Assembly: GCA_016720565.1 (NCBI GenBank) | Contig: JADKKJ010000011.1 | Coordinates: forward strand, 186,001 to 250,000 | Length of the DNA stretch: 64,000 bases | Direction: 5' to 3' | DNA from: Chitinophagaceae bacterium | GTDB lineage: Bacteria; Bacteroidota; Bacteroidia; Chitinophagales; Chitinophagaceae | Shown here: piece after piece, positions 15,644 to 24,974 of the stretch | Position numbering within the stretch: the first letter of the stretch is position 1 | Layout of the letters: every line of letters begins with the position of its first letter | The notes under the pieces: model-generated | Told to the model about the DNA's origin: nothing | What the model saw: the letters and a program-made list of their open reading frames with translations, nothing else | Database searches by the model: none | Program-made: the position numbers and the translations under genes

Positions 15644-17551
15644 TTGCCCGAGGATCTTCATCAAATACTAAAACAATATTGGGGCTTTGATCGGTTTCGT
15701 CCTTTACAGGCGGAAGTGATCCGGGCTATCCTGGAAGGAAAAGACGCCCTTGCCCTGATGCCAACAGGTGGGGGAAAATCCTTGTGTTATCAACTGCCCA
15801 CACTGGCAACAGGGGGACTTTGCCTGGTGGTTTCCCCGCTGATCGCCTTGATGAAGGACCAGGTAGAGAACCTGCGTAAAAAAAATATTACCGCCTGCGC
15901 CATTTATTCCGGCATGAGCCGGAAAGAAGTGATCAATACTTTAAGGATCGCCAGTGAAAGCAATTGCCGCTTTTTATATGTTTCCCCTGAAAGGCTGGAG
16001 AGCAAATTATTCCTGGAGTACCTGCCCGGCCTGCCCATTAGTTTACTGGCGGTTGATGAGGCCCACTGCGTTTCCCAATGGGGTTATGATTTCCGTCCAT
16101 CCTACCTGCGCATAGCTGCGCTTCGAAAAGAACTTCCTGGAATTCCGGTACTGGCATTGACCGCATCGGCAACGCCAAAAGTGCAGAAAGATATCTGTGA
16201 AAAACTGGAACTGAAAGACCAGCTGATATTCCGGCAATCTTTTGAGCGGCCCAATCTCTCCTATAGTTGTTTCGAGCCCCCTTCGCGCATTAATAAAATA
16301 AAAGAGATATTGACCAACGTGCAGGGCACGGCCATTGTTTATTGTCGCAGCAGGAAACGCTGCAAGGAGATCAGTGACCAGTTAGCTGCCATGGGAATCG
16401 TGGCCAGTTATTATCATGCAGGGCTAACGCAGGAGCAGAGAAATGAAAGGCAATCGGCCTGGCTGAATAATAAGATCCGTGTGATCGTTTGCACCAACGC
16501 GTTTGGCATGGGTATAGATAAACCAGATGTGCGTATTGTGATACATGCGGATGCACCGGAATGCCTGGAAAATTATTACCAGGAGGCCGGAAGAGCGGGT
16601 CGTGATGGAAAGACCGCTTATGCTGTATTGCTTTATGAAGAACAGGACCTTGAAGACATGCAGGAGATGGCCTTAAAGCGCTTCCCTTCCCTGCAGGATA
16701 TCCGGCAGGTTTACCAGGCAGTAAGCAATTATTTGCAGGTTCCTTCCGGTACTGCGCAGGGAGATTATTTCGATTTTGACCTGGGCGACCTGGTGAAGAA
16801 ATTCAAACTGGATACCTGGCAGGTACTATATTCATTAAAAGCACTGGAGCAGGATGGATGGCTGGCCTTTAATGAACAGGTCTTTCTTCCGGCAAACCTG
16901 GTCTTTACCATTGAAAAAGATGCCCTCTATGAATTTGAAAAATCCCAGCCTGACCTCGAACCATTGATCAAGACCCTGCTGCGGTCATATGAAGGCATTT
17001 ATGATCGTCCTACTGGCATCTCTGAAAAACAAATAGCAGGCTGGCTAAGAAAAGAGCCGGCCGATATCAAAGAACAATTAGTGAGGTTGGCCTCGTTCGG
17101 CATAATAGAGTACCATCCCCAGAAAGAAAAACCCCAGTTGGTATTTCTCAGGGCCCGCATAGCGGCAGACGATCTGAAAATAGATATGCGTGGGTATGAA
17201 GAAAGAAAGAAGTTAGCGATGGAGAGAACGGTACAGATGATCCGGTATATACGGGAGACCAGGATCTGCCGCAGCCAGATCATAGGCCGTTATTTTGGAG
17301 ATGAATTAATGAAGCCCTGTGCTGTTTGTGATAATTGCCGCAGGAAAAAAGACCATCCCATTTCAAAAGAAGAATTTGATGCCCTATTGCACCGTATGCT
17401 AAATATGGTGAAATATGAAGCCCTGGAACCTGCAGTCTTATTCAGCAAGATGAATGGCGTAGACCAGGAAAAATCATGGAAGATCCTGGAGTACCTTCAA
17501 AAAGAAGATAAAGTGGAATTTGATGAACTGGGCAGAATCAGGCTGAAGTGA
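15644..17551 (+). CDS. recQ: RecQ-family ATP-dependent DNA helicase (TTG start)
   Basis: 635 aa. Helicase motifs: FRPLQAEVI, Walker A MPTGGGKS (about 38-46), DEAH box in VDEAHCVSQWG (about 137), AFGMGIDKPDVR and EAGRAGRDG in the second RecA domain. A zinc-binding set with CRSQ and CAVCDNC lies near 541-565, followed by a winged-helix-like end; no HRDC domain, so it is a short RecQ. It unwinds 3'-5' DNA in recombination repair. The frame opens exactly after the copA TGA, and the first codon is TTG (MPEDLHQIL); the first in-frame ATG lies inside Walker A, so TTG is the only reasonable start. It is co-directional with copA and convergent with the HerA-like gene. Confidence 0.92.
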   Translation: MPEDLHQILKQYWGFDRFRPLQAEVIRAILEGKDALALMPTGGGKSLCYQLPTLATGGLCLVVSPLIALMKDQVENLRKKNITACAIYSGMSRKEVINTLRIASESNCRFLYVSPERLESKLFLEYLPGLPISLLAVDEAHCVSQWGYDFRPSYLRIAALRKELPGIPVLALTASATPKVQKDICEKLELKDQLIFRQSFERPNLSYSCFEPPSRINKIKEILTNVQGTAIVYCRSRKRCKEISDQLAAMGIVASYYHAGLTQEQRNERQSAWLNNKIRVIVCTNAFGMGIDKPDVRIVIHADAPECLENYYQEAGRAGRDGKTAYAVLLYEEQDLEDMQEMALKRFPSLQDIRQVYQAVSNYLQVPSGTAQGDYFDFDLGDLVKKFKLDTWQVLYSLKALEQDGWLAFNEQVFLPANLVFTIEKDALYEFEKSQPDLEPLIKTLLRSYEGIYDRPTGISEKQIAGWLRKEPADIKEQLVRLASFGIIEYHPQKEKPQLVFLRARIAADDLKIDMRGYEERKKLAMERTVQMIRYIRETRICRSQIIGRYFGDELMKPCAVCDNCRRKKDHPISKEEFDALLHRMLNMVKYEALEPAVLFSKMNGVDQEKSWKILEYLQKEDKVEFDELGRIRLK

Positions 17552-19087
17552 TCAGAACAGTGAACGCCTCCTGCGACTGCCGCCCAATCCTAAAACTCCC
17601 AGCAACCCTCTTACGATCGTGTTGCCTGCAGTTCTTGTCATACTCTTCACGATAGGGTCATCAAAAAAACCTTTTTCTTTTCCCTTATCTGCACTGATAT
17701 CTTTTTCTTTCTCTTCCGTTTTGCTCTCTGCGGCGTTATTTAATTTTTCCGTAAGGATCTCATAAGCGCTTTTCTCATCTACCAGCTGGTCGTATTTAGC
17801 CGCCAGTTTTGAATGGCTGACAATTGCGTTTATTTCGGCGTCTGTAAGTATGTCCATCCTGCTTTTAGGAGGGGCCATCATGGTATGCACCAGTTCACTG
17901 GGGATGCCTTTTTCATTCAATAAGGTGATCAATGCTTCCCCGATACCCATTGCAGTGATCAGTTCGTCAGTATCATAGAATTCGGTGAGGGGATAATTCT
18001 CGGCTGTTTGTTTGATGGTCTTGCGATCTGCCGCAGTGAAAGCCCTGAGCGCATGCTGCACTTTCATTCCTAATTGGGCCAGTACAGATGCAGGAATATC
18101 CATTGGATTCTGTGTACAGAAAAATATACCGATCCCTTTGGAGCGGATCAGTTTTACAATGGTCTCTATCTGCTGAAGTAAAGCCTCGCTGGCTTCATTA
18201 AAGATCAAATGGGCTTCATCAATGAACAGCACCAATTTTGGTTTATCCGCATCGCCTTCTTCCGGGCAACTGGCATATAATTCTGCCAGCAACTGAAGCA
18301 TGAAAGTGGAGAATAATTTTGGTCGGTCCTGCAGGTCGGTTACCCGTATCACGGATACCATGCCTCGTCCGGAATCGTCTATACGCATCAGGTCATCTAC
18401 CTCAAAACTGGTCTCACCAAAAAACAGGTCAGCACCCTGTTGCTGCAGTTCGATGAGTTTGCGAAGAATGGTACCCAGGGATGCAGTAGAAATATTTCCA
18501 TAATCTTTGGTCAGTTCGGCCTTGCCTTCATTGCTGGCAAACTGCAGCACTTTGATCATATCCTTAAGGTCAACCAATGGAAGTTTATGGTCATCGCAGT
18601 ATTTAAAGATCATGGCCACAAAACTTTCCTGCGTATCATTCAGTCCCAGAATGCGGGAAAGAAGTACTGGTCCAAATTCACTTACGGTGGCCCTTAACCT
18701 GGTTCCTTTTTGCTGGCTAAGGCTGAGGAATTCTACCGGGTAGGTAGCGGGTTTATATTCTATACCCAGCAATTTGCATCTGTCAAGTATCTTTTCATTT
18801 GGGCTGCCTGCGGCGCCAATTCCACTGAGGTCACCCTTGATATCCATCAATACAACAGGCACGCTGGCATCGCTGAGACCTTCCGCCAGCATTTGCAGTG
18901 TTTTTGTTTTTCCGGTGCCGGTAGCTCCCGCAATAAGGCCATGCCGGTTCATGGTCTTCAGGGGTATACGAATGGTCGCATTCTCCACTACTTTACCATC
19001 CAGCATTCCTCCTCCCGCAACAAAGGATTCGCCTTTAAAACCATAAGCGGCCGTTATTTTCTCAATGAATTTATTGCTGTCTGCCAT
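17552..19087 (-). CDS. HerA-like ATPase (DUF853 / YjgR family)
   Basis: 511 aa. Walker A GATGTGKTKTLQ (about 54-65), Walker B-like LVLFIDEAHLIF, and the segment FFCTQNPMDIPASVLAQLG that is distinctive for the DUF853/YjgR group of HerA/FtsK-like ATPases. The C-terminus is a charged linker with GSRRRRSLF at the end. Cellular role is not established; some relatives are thought to act on DNA or as translocases. It is a single gene, convergent with recQ (no bases between the two stop codons), so a joint function with recQ is not implied. An exact -7 box lies at 19144-19151. Confidence 0.9.
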   Translation of the reverse strand: MADSNKFIEKITAAYGFKGESFVAGGGMLDGKVVENATIRIPLKTMNRHGLIAGATGTGKTKTLQMLAEGLSDASVPVVLMDIKGDLSGIGAAGSPNEKILDRCKLLGIEYKPATYPVEFLSLSQQKGTRLRATVSEFGPVLLSRILGLNDTQESFVAMIFKYCDDHKLPLVDLKDMIKVLQFASNEGKAELTKDYGNISTASLGTILRKLIELQQQGADLFFGETSFEVDDLMRIDDSGRGMVSVIRVTDLQDRPKLFSTFMLQLLAELYASCPEEGDADKPKLVLFIDEAHLIFNEASEALLQQIETIVKLIRSKGIGIFFCTQNPMDIPASVLAQLGMKVQHALRAFTAADRKTIKQTAENYPLTEFYDTDELITAMGIGEALITLLNEKGIPSELVHTMMAPPKSRMDILTDAEINAIVSHSKLAAKYDQLVDEKSAYEILTEKLNNAAESKTEEKEKDISADKGKEKGFFDDPIVKSMTRTAGNTIVRGLLGVLGLGGSRRRRSLF

Positions 19088-19143
19088 GATAAGCTTGTTT
19101 AATTTGACCCTGAAGTGCCTGCTGGCACGCTTTTTTATGATAA

Positions 19144-19151
19144 CAAATGTA
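19144..19151 (-). promoter_or_regulatory. -7 box for the HerA-like ATPase gene
   Basis: Reverse-strand TACATTTG, exact TAnnTTTG match, about 57 nt before the ATG. The leader can form a small hairpin GTGCC-TGCT-GGCAC (19115-19128 on the + strand). Confidence 0.4.
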
Positions 19152-19259
19152 ATCAGTGCTGTTTTAACAAAAAATTGAACCCCTAAGCTTTCCCGTTGAA
19201 AATGCTTTAACTTTATTTGCGAAACCCGGCATCGGGAACTGTCAAGCTATAAAAAAACA

Positions 19260-19961
19260 ATGATGGACACAAAAAAACCGAAGATCCTTTTATGTGAAGA
19301 TGACCCTAACCTGGGAAGTGTGCTGAAGAATTATCTTGAACTGAATGATTATGACGTTACCCTGGAAAGGGATGGCAGGCTCGGCCTGGCTGCCTTCCAG
19401 CGGGAAAAATTTGAACTCTGCCTGCTGGATGTGATGATGCCAAATATGGATGGATTCACGCTGGCTGAAGAGATCCGCGATGTGGATCCGGATATTCCCC
19501 TTTTCTTTTTGAGTGCGAAAACCATGAAAGAGGACGTGATCCAGGGTTATAAGCTGGGCGCGGATGATTATATCACCAAGCCTTTTGACAGCGAAGTACT
19601 TTTACTGAAGATCAAGGCCATCCTGAAAAGGAATGAGGAGATCAATAAAGAAAGTGAGAACAAAGAATTCAGTTTGTCCACTTATCATTTCAACCCTAAG
19701 CTTCGCCAGCTGATCCACAACAATATCACGCAAACGCTTTCTCCAAAAGAGAACGAGTTGCTGAAAATGCTGGCTGAACATTTAAATGACCTGCTGCCAA
19801 GGGAGCAGGCGTTGAAAAAGATCTGGGGCAGCGATACCTATTTCAATGGAAGAAGCATGGATGTTTACATCGCAAAACTCAGGAAATACCTGAAAGATGA
19901 TCCAAAGATCGAGATCGTGAATATCCATGGAAATGGATTCCGTCTTGTAGTACAGGCTTAA
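19260..19961 (+). CDS. OmpR/RprY-type response regulator, orphan
   Basis: 233 aa. Receiver domain with acidic pocket CEDD (13-15), phospho-acceptor Asp57 in LLDVMMP, conserved Thr/Ser and Lys in TKPFD (about 109). The C-terminal winged helix has TLSPKENELLKML and the recognition-helix region RSMDVYIAKLRKYL, then GNGFRLV. This is an OmpR/PhoB-type DNA-binding regulator. No histidine kinase gene is next to it, so its partner lies elsewhere. A strong bidirectional terminator follows. Two consecutive ATGs at 19260; either may start. Confidence 0.94.
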   Translation: MMDTKKPKILLCEDDPNLGSVLKNYLELNDYDVTLERDGRLGLAAFQREKFELCLLDVMMPNMDGFTLAEEIRDVDPDIPLFFLSAKTMKEDVIQGYKLGADDYITKPFDSEVLLLKIKAILKRNEEINKESENKEFSLSTYHFNPKLRQLIHNNITQTLSPKENELLKMLAEHLNDLLPREQALKKIWGSDTYFNGRSMDVYIAKLRKYLKDDPKIEIVNIHGNGFRLVVQA

Positions 19962-19976
19962 AAAACCTTTATAAAT

Positions 19977-20015
19977 AAAAATGGCATTGACTGGCAAACC
20001 GGTCAATGCCATTTT
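19977..20015. terminator. bidirectional rho-independent terminator
   Basis: Perfect 14-bp stem AAAATGGCATTGAC / GTCAATGCCATTTT (plus further inner pairs), loop CAAA, with T-rich flanks on both strands. It separates the convergent response-regulator and ruvB genes. Confidence 0.9.
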
Positions 20016-20027
20016 TATTTTGATCCT

Positions 20028-21056
20028 TTAAGAGAACAGGGTACCTGTAGCGCCAGGGCTGGTCTTTCCCAGGTGTTCATAGGCTCTTTGGGTTACTTCT
20101 CTTCCACGGGGGGTTCTTTGCAAAAATCCTTCCTGTATCAGGAAAGGCTCATATACTTCCTCGATAGTGCCAGACTCCTCCCCCACTGCGGTGGCAATGG
20201 TGCTGATTCCAACCGGCCCTCCCTTGAATTTTTCAATAATGGTAAGCAGGATCTTATTATCCATTTCATCCAATCCATATTCATCTACATTAAGAGCCTG
20301 GAGGGCATGTTTGGTGATCGCCAGATCGATCTTCCCATTTCCCAATACCTGGGCGAAATCCCTTACCCTTCTCAGCAATCCATTAGCGATACGTGGAGTG
20401 GCACGGCTTCTTTTTGATATTTCGGCGGCGGCCTCCGATGTAATGGAAACCCCAAGTATGGAGGCGGCCCTTGCAATGATCTTTTGCAGGATAGCCGCCG
20501 AATAATATTCCAGCCTGGATTTGATCGCGAACCTGGATAATAAAGGCGCAGTAAGCAATCCACTTCTTGTAGTGGCGCCTATCAGGGTAAATGGATTCAG
20601 GTTGATCTGGATACTTCTGGCATTAGGCCCTGAATCTATCATGATATCGATACGGTAATCTTCCATGGCCGCATACAGGTATTCTTCCACCACGGTACTC
20701 AGCCGGTGTATCTCATCAATGAACAATACATCATTCGGTTCAAGGCTGGTGAGCAAGCCTGCCAGGTCACCAGGTTTGTCTATCACCGGGCCGGAGGTCT
20801 CTTTGATATTCACGCCAAGTTCATTGGCCACGATACGGGATAAGGTTGTTTTTCCCAGGCCTGGAGGACCATGAAAAAGAATATGATCCAGGGCCTCGCC
20901 TCTCATTTTGGCGGCCTTTATGAATACGGTGAGGTTCTCGATGATCTGTTGCTGACCACTGAAATCTGCGATCTGGGTAGGGCGGATATTATTCTCGAAC
21001 TCCCTGTCGGCGGCGCTAAGCGTTTCCTTTTCGCTGTTCAGATTGGGGTTTGCCAT
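20028..21056 (-). CDS. ruvB: Holliday junction branch-migration helicase RuvB
   Basis: 342 aa. AAA+ ATPase with Walker A GPPGLGKTTLSR (about 63-74), Walker B LFIDEIHRL (about 114), sensor region GATTRSGLLTAPLLSRF and the C-terminal winged helix ending QRTPRGR. With RuvA and RuvC it moves and resolves four-way junctions. ruvC is present about 21 kb away (42167), and ruvA is not in the window. Convergent with the response regulator across a shared terminator. Length is normal. Confidence 0.97.
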   Translation of the reverse strand: MANPNLNSEKETLSAADREFENNIRPTQIADFSGQQQIIENLTVFIKAAKMRGEALDHILFHGPPGLGKTTLSRIVANELGVNIKETSGPVIDKPGDLAGLLTSLEPNDVLFIDEIHRLSTVVEEYLYAAMEDYRIDIMIDSGPNARSIQINLNPFTLIGATTRSGLLTAPLLSRFAIKSRLEYYSAAILQKIIARAASILGVSITSEAAAEISKRSRATPRIANGLLRRVRDFAQVLGNGKIDLAITKHALQALNVDEYGLDEMDNKILLTIIEKFKGGPVGISTIATAVGEESGTIEEVYEPFLIQEGFLQRTPRGREVTQRAYEHLGKTSPGATGTLFS

Positions 21057-21133
21057 TGTGTAAATTTACAATGGTTTTTCTTCAATCATAACATAAATGA
21101 TCAGCACCAGCCTGCTTATTTTCCGGGCATAAA

Positions 21134-21163
21134 AAAAGCATCCGCCAGTTGGCGGATGCTTTT
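21134..21163 (-). terminator. rho-independent terminator for the 1210-aa T9SS protein gene
   Basis: AAAAGCATCCGCC / GGCGGATGCTTTT, 13-bp perfect stem with a 4-nt loop and a 7-nt T run on the reverse strand. Confidence 0.88.
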
Positions 21164-21182
21164 GAAAGATATCGGTCAAAAC

Positions 21183-24100
21183 TTATTTCTGAATGACAAT
21201 CTTGAAGCTCTTCTCTGATGTGCGGATACCGTCGTCATAATAGAACTTCACGATATAAGTACCGTTTGGAAGGCTGGTAAGGTCAACCTGCACCACTCTT
21301 CCATAAACCAGCCCATTGTAATACATGGTCCTGACGGTCTCACCCAGGGTGTTGTACACTTTCATACCAAGGGTATTGTAAAGTGTGCTGTTCACCTTGA
21401 AGTAGAAACGTCCATTGTTCGGGTTAGGGAACACGATCACACCGTTATCCTGCTTCAGGCGACGAACTCTTTCACCGCAATCTTCCACTTTCACATTGAA
21501 GCTGGATGTATTGACACAACCTGCTGTGCTTGCAAAGCTGTAAGTAAGCGTGAATATTCCAAGGCCGGTAGCAGAAGGAATGAAATTGGATCCTGAAACG
21601 CCAGGTCCGCTCCAGCTACCTCCTACAGGTGAGCCGGTCAGAGGTACAAGTGTATCACTGATACAGATCCTGCTGGTGACAGGTGTGGTCGTAACCGTTG
21701 GCAATGCATTCACCGTAAGTGTGATGCTGGCTGATGTGATGGACTGGCCACAAGGGTTAGTAACGATCACACGGTAACGTGAGCTATTGAGGCTGGTGGC
21801 GGCATTGGTTATAGTATAGGTTGGCGTATAAGAACCACCTGTTGTAAGGCTGTTCCAGGTTGAACCATTATCTATACTGATCTGCCACTGATAAATATTC
21901 GGAGCGATCGGAGAACCAGCTGCGGAAACAGTCATGCTGATACTACCATTTTGGCAAATAGTAGGAGTGGCAGGCACAGTTGTAAGCGATGTGATGGTCG
22001 GAGGATTACCGATCCTCATAGTTACTGCGTTGGAAGTAACCGGAGGAGCGCAGGTACCTGAAACGATCACACGGTATTGATAGTTATCCATCGAAGCCTG
22101 AGGATTGATAACCGTAAGGGTATTGGTTGTTACGCCCGCATAAGAAAGCGGCGAATTGGTAACATTGTTCCAGGTTGAACCACCGTTGGTGCTAACCTGC
22201 CATTGGTAAGTAAGTCCTGCGCCTGTGGCTCCAACAGTATACGTAACATTGAAACCAGGACAGCTGGCTGCTACGTTTGCTGGTTGCGTGGAAATAGCAG
22301 GAAGCTGGTTTACGGTAATGACTGAGGTAGCGGTTCCTGTACAACCCTGAGGACTGGTATAGCTGGCTGTATAGGTACGGGTAACGGTCGGTTTAGCATA
22401 AACAGTATTAGTAGCTGTTCCGGTATAAGCAACGGTAGCTAATGCGTCAGTATAAAGATCCGTAAGCGGACTGAAGGTCACCAGTGAACCTGGTATAAAG
22501 AAGCTAACACCCAGACCTGAGCTTAAGGCACCCGCGTTGCAGGAATAAGTGTTTTGCAAACCAGAAGGCTGGTTTTGAATACCAACAGTTGCACTTGATC
22601 CGTTATTCGTTACGCCTGCGTAAATGAAGTCAACACGCTGCTGTCCTTCAAATAAACGAGCCTCAAAGCTTACCGCACCACCGGCGAACAGGGCTCCTCT
22701 CCATTCAATATTCAGGATCCTGTTTGGAGCAACACCTGAAACTGACGTATAAATTCCATCTGCACCACCGGTCAGCAGCAGGTCATCCCAATGAGGGAAG
22801 AAGGCAACTCCCTGGGCTGCAGCTGGAAGAGGGCAAACATTGGTAAATGCACTGCTATTCGTAGTGAATTGGAGCGTACCGTTTGAAGAAAGGTTGATAG
22901 AGTTATAGACTGTTCCATAAGCGGTGTAAGGGAAAGGAAGTGCAAAGGGCACGCTTGCATCATCAGCCTGACTACCAGGCACCAGCGTGGTTCCTGGCAC
23001 AATAGAATTACCTGATGATGTAGCCATCTGATAATTGGTAACCACTGGCACAGTGGCCGTGATAGACTGGATGGCACCATTACAAATGGTTGCGGCGGTC
23101 GGAACTACGGTTACAACCGGAGTTGCATTTACAGTTACTGGAATGCCTGTAGTTACAGAGCAACCCAATACATCCGTAGAAGTCAGGTTATACGTATACG
23201 TTCCTGCAGCAATACCGGTAACGGTGAAACTTGCGTTGGAATTATTAGGTCCGGTAGATGGATTCTGAACAATTGTACCAGGACCGGTAAGGGAATGGGT
23301 GTAGTTACCCTGGCCCTGGCCGATGATAGCCCAGTCGATCAGCGTTCCCTGATCGAGGACAGAGTTATCAGAGATATTTAATGTCCAGTTACCACCACCT
23401 GCGCAAGGGAATGTAACACCTGCCCAGTTATGAGCATTGCCATTCACATCAGATGGCTTATAAGAACCCACTGCAACTGTACCCCCTGAATTTGTTTCGG
23501 GAATAACAGTAGCCGCGGAAAGGTCAAAAGTATAGACCCCAATAAGGTCATCACTGTTACCAACGATAGAAACAGGTACACCGGGTCGATCGAACAGATA
23601 AGTAACGCCACAGGGGCTGGTTAATTTAAAGATCAGGTCACCCACCCAGGTATGCGTACAGTTGATACGGATCTTAAGATCGGAGGCTGACGTGATAGTA
23701 ACGGCCGGAACAGAAAGCACGGTATTAACCCCAATAGCTGAATTGTCAGGAATTGGCAGGTTGATCGTACCGGAACTGGCAAGTGTGGCGCTTCCACCTG
23801 TAGTTACTCCATTAGCCACAGTACCTGTAATGGTAGTGCTGCCCGGAGAACACATAACAGAAGGCGTTGCCGCAGTTACGGTGTGTATCGGATGGTCTAC
23901 CAGGATGGTCACCTGTGAGCTGGTAGCAGAGAAACCGCTGAGCGAACAGGTAACGGTCGCTACCACATACTGCGTATTGGCCGGAGTATAAGTAAGTGTA
24001 TTGTTAGTGGCACCAGGTATATCAGTATAAGGACCACCATTAGTGGGCGAAGATTTCCATTGAATGTTGATACCACCACCGGTGGTATAGCTGTTCAAGG

Positions 24101-24815
24101 CAAGGGTAACCGGCACTCCATAACAAATAGTGCTGGCAGGAGCTCCTGTAATGAAACCAGGAGAAGGTACGCCAGAGCAGGGGGATGGAACGGTAAAGGA
24201 AATACCTAAACCTGAACTAAGGGTAGCTGTATTACAGGAAAAGTTGGTGAACTGAGCAGTAGGATTGGATTGTACACCAATAGTTGCACTTGAACCATTG
24301 TTCGTATTCGTTCCATAAATAAAATCCACCCGTTGCTGTCCTTCAAAAAGGCGAGCCTCAAAATTTATTGTTGAACCAGATGGAGAAAAAAGCTGACCTC
24401 TCCATTCAATATTCAGTATGCGGTTTGGCGCAGAACCGGAAATAGAAGTGTAAATACCATCTCCTGCGCTTCTTGATGTATGCAGGTCATCCCAATGAGG
24501 CATGAAGGCTACACCGATCGTAGCAGAAGGGAGTGCACAGGTGTTAGATAATGCGGATGCTGCTGTAGTGAACTGGATGGTTCCATTTGAACTCAGGTTA
24601 ACTGAATTATAGGAAACATTATAGGCCGTATAGGCAAAAGGCAGCGCAAAAGCGGCCACTACATCATCACCCTGAGACCCGGGAACCAGCGTGGTACCAG
24701 GTACAATGGCATTTCCGGCAGAAGTAGTGTAGGTGTAATTTTGGGCGCTGACCTGTAAAGTACTGGAGAGTACCACAAAAAGCAGCACCAGAAGAAAAGA
24801 GTAAAACTTTCTCAT
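21183..24815 (-). CDS. large T9SS-secreted protein with duplicated N-terminal modules and a P-domain
   Basis: 1210 aa. Signal peptide (about 1-24, ending SAQ). A module starting SAGNAIVPGTTLVPGSQ and including FMPHWDDL, ILNIEWRG and FEARLFEGQQRVDFIY appears twice (about 30-210 and 600-780). Between them lies a proprotein-convertase-like P domain (IRINCTHTWVGDLIFKLTSP ... NWTLNISDNS). Further Ig-like repeats follow, and the C-terminus has the type-A sorting domain (VFPNPNNGRF ... LPNGTYIVKF). It should be exported by the T9SS and attached to or released from the surface. No catalytic domain is recognised, so an adhesin or matrix role is likely. Confidence 0.85.
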   Translation of the reverse strand: MRKFYSFLLVLLFVVLSSTLQVSAQNYTYTTSAGNAIVPGTTLVPGSQGDDVVAAFALPFAYTAYNVSYNSVNLSSNGTIQFTTAASALSNTCALPSATIGVAFMPHWDDLHTSRSAGDGIYTSISGSAPNRILNIEWRGQLFSPSGSTINFEARLFEGQQRVDFIYGTNTNNGSSATIGVQSNPTAQFTNFSCNTATLSSGLGISFTVPSPCSGVPSPGFITGAPASTICYGVPVTLALNSYTTGGGINIQWKSSPTNGGPYTDIPGATNNTLTYTPANTQYVVATVTCSLSGFSATSSQVTILVDHPIHTVTAATPSVMCSPGSTTITGTVANGVTTGGSATLASSGTINLPIPDNSAIGVNTVLSVPAVTITSASDLKIRINCTHTWVGDLIFKLTSPCGVTYLFDRPGVPVSIVGNSDDLIGVYTFDLSAATVIPETNSGGTVAVGSYKPSDVNGNAHNWAGVTFPCAGGGNWTLNISDNSVLDQGTLIDWAIIGQGQGNYTHSLTGPGTIVQNPSTGPNNSNASFTVTGIAAGTYTYNLTSTDVLGCSVTTGIPVTVNATPVVTVVPTAATICNGAIQSITATVPVVTNYQMATSSGNSIVPGTTLVPGSQADDASVPFALPFPYTAYGTVYNSINLSSNGTLQFTTNSSAFTNVCPLPAAAQGVAFFPHWDDLLLTGGADGIYTSVSGVAPNRILNIEWRGALFAGGAVSFEARLFEGQQRVDFIYAGVTNNGSSATVGIQNQPSGLQNTYSCNAGALSSGLGVSFFIPGSLVTFSPLTDLYTDALATVAYTGTATNTVYAKPTVTRTYTASYTSPQGCTGTATSVITVNQLPAISTQPANVAASCPGFNVTYTVGATGAGLTYQWQVSTNGGSTWNNVTNSPLSYAGVTTNTLTVINPQASMDNYQYRVIVSGTCAPPVTSNAVTMRIGNPPTITSLTTVPATPTICQNGSISMTVSAAGSPIAPNIYQWQISIDNGSTWNSLTTGGSYTPTYTITNAATSLNSSRYRVIVTNPCGQSITSASITLTVNALPTVTTTPVTSRICISDTLVPLTGSPVGGSWSGPGVSGSNFIPSATGLGIFTLTYSFASTAGCVNTSSFNVKVEDCGERVRRLKQDNGVIVFPNPNNGRFYFKVNSTLYNTLGMKVYNTLGETVRTMYYNGLVYGRVVQVDLTSLPNGTYIVKFYYDDGIRTSEKSFKIVIQK

Positions 24816-24927
24816 AAGCGTTTTTTTATAATAATATGGTTGGGCAGGAATTGGTCTAAAATTAAAGGAAAGTTAGGATATTTTTTAACTATACCAAGTT
24901 TTGATGAAACTCTTGCGATTTAAATAA

Positions 24928-24953
24928 AAAAGGGCTGTTTTCACAGCCCTTTT
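24928..24953 (-). terminator. rho-independent terminator for the 2935-aa T9SS protein gene
   Basis: AAAAGGGCTG / CAGCCCTTTT, 10-bp perfect stem with loop TTTTCA and T-rich tail on the reverse strand, 22 nt after the stop codon. Confidence 0.88.
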
Positions 24954-24974
24954 CCTATCCTATTTCCTTAAAAA

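Noticed and set aside
15644..19087. RecQ plus HerA-like ATPase as an anti-phage defence pair
   Set aside because: The genes are convergent, each of a widespread chromosomal family, with no nuclease or other defence gene nearby.
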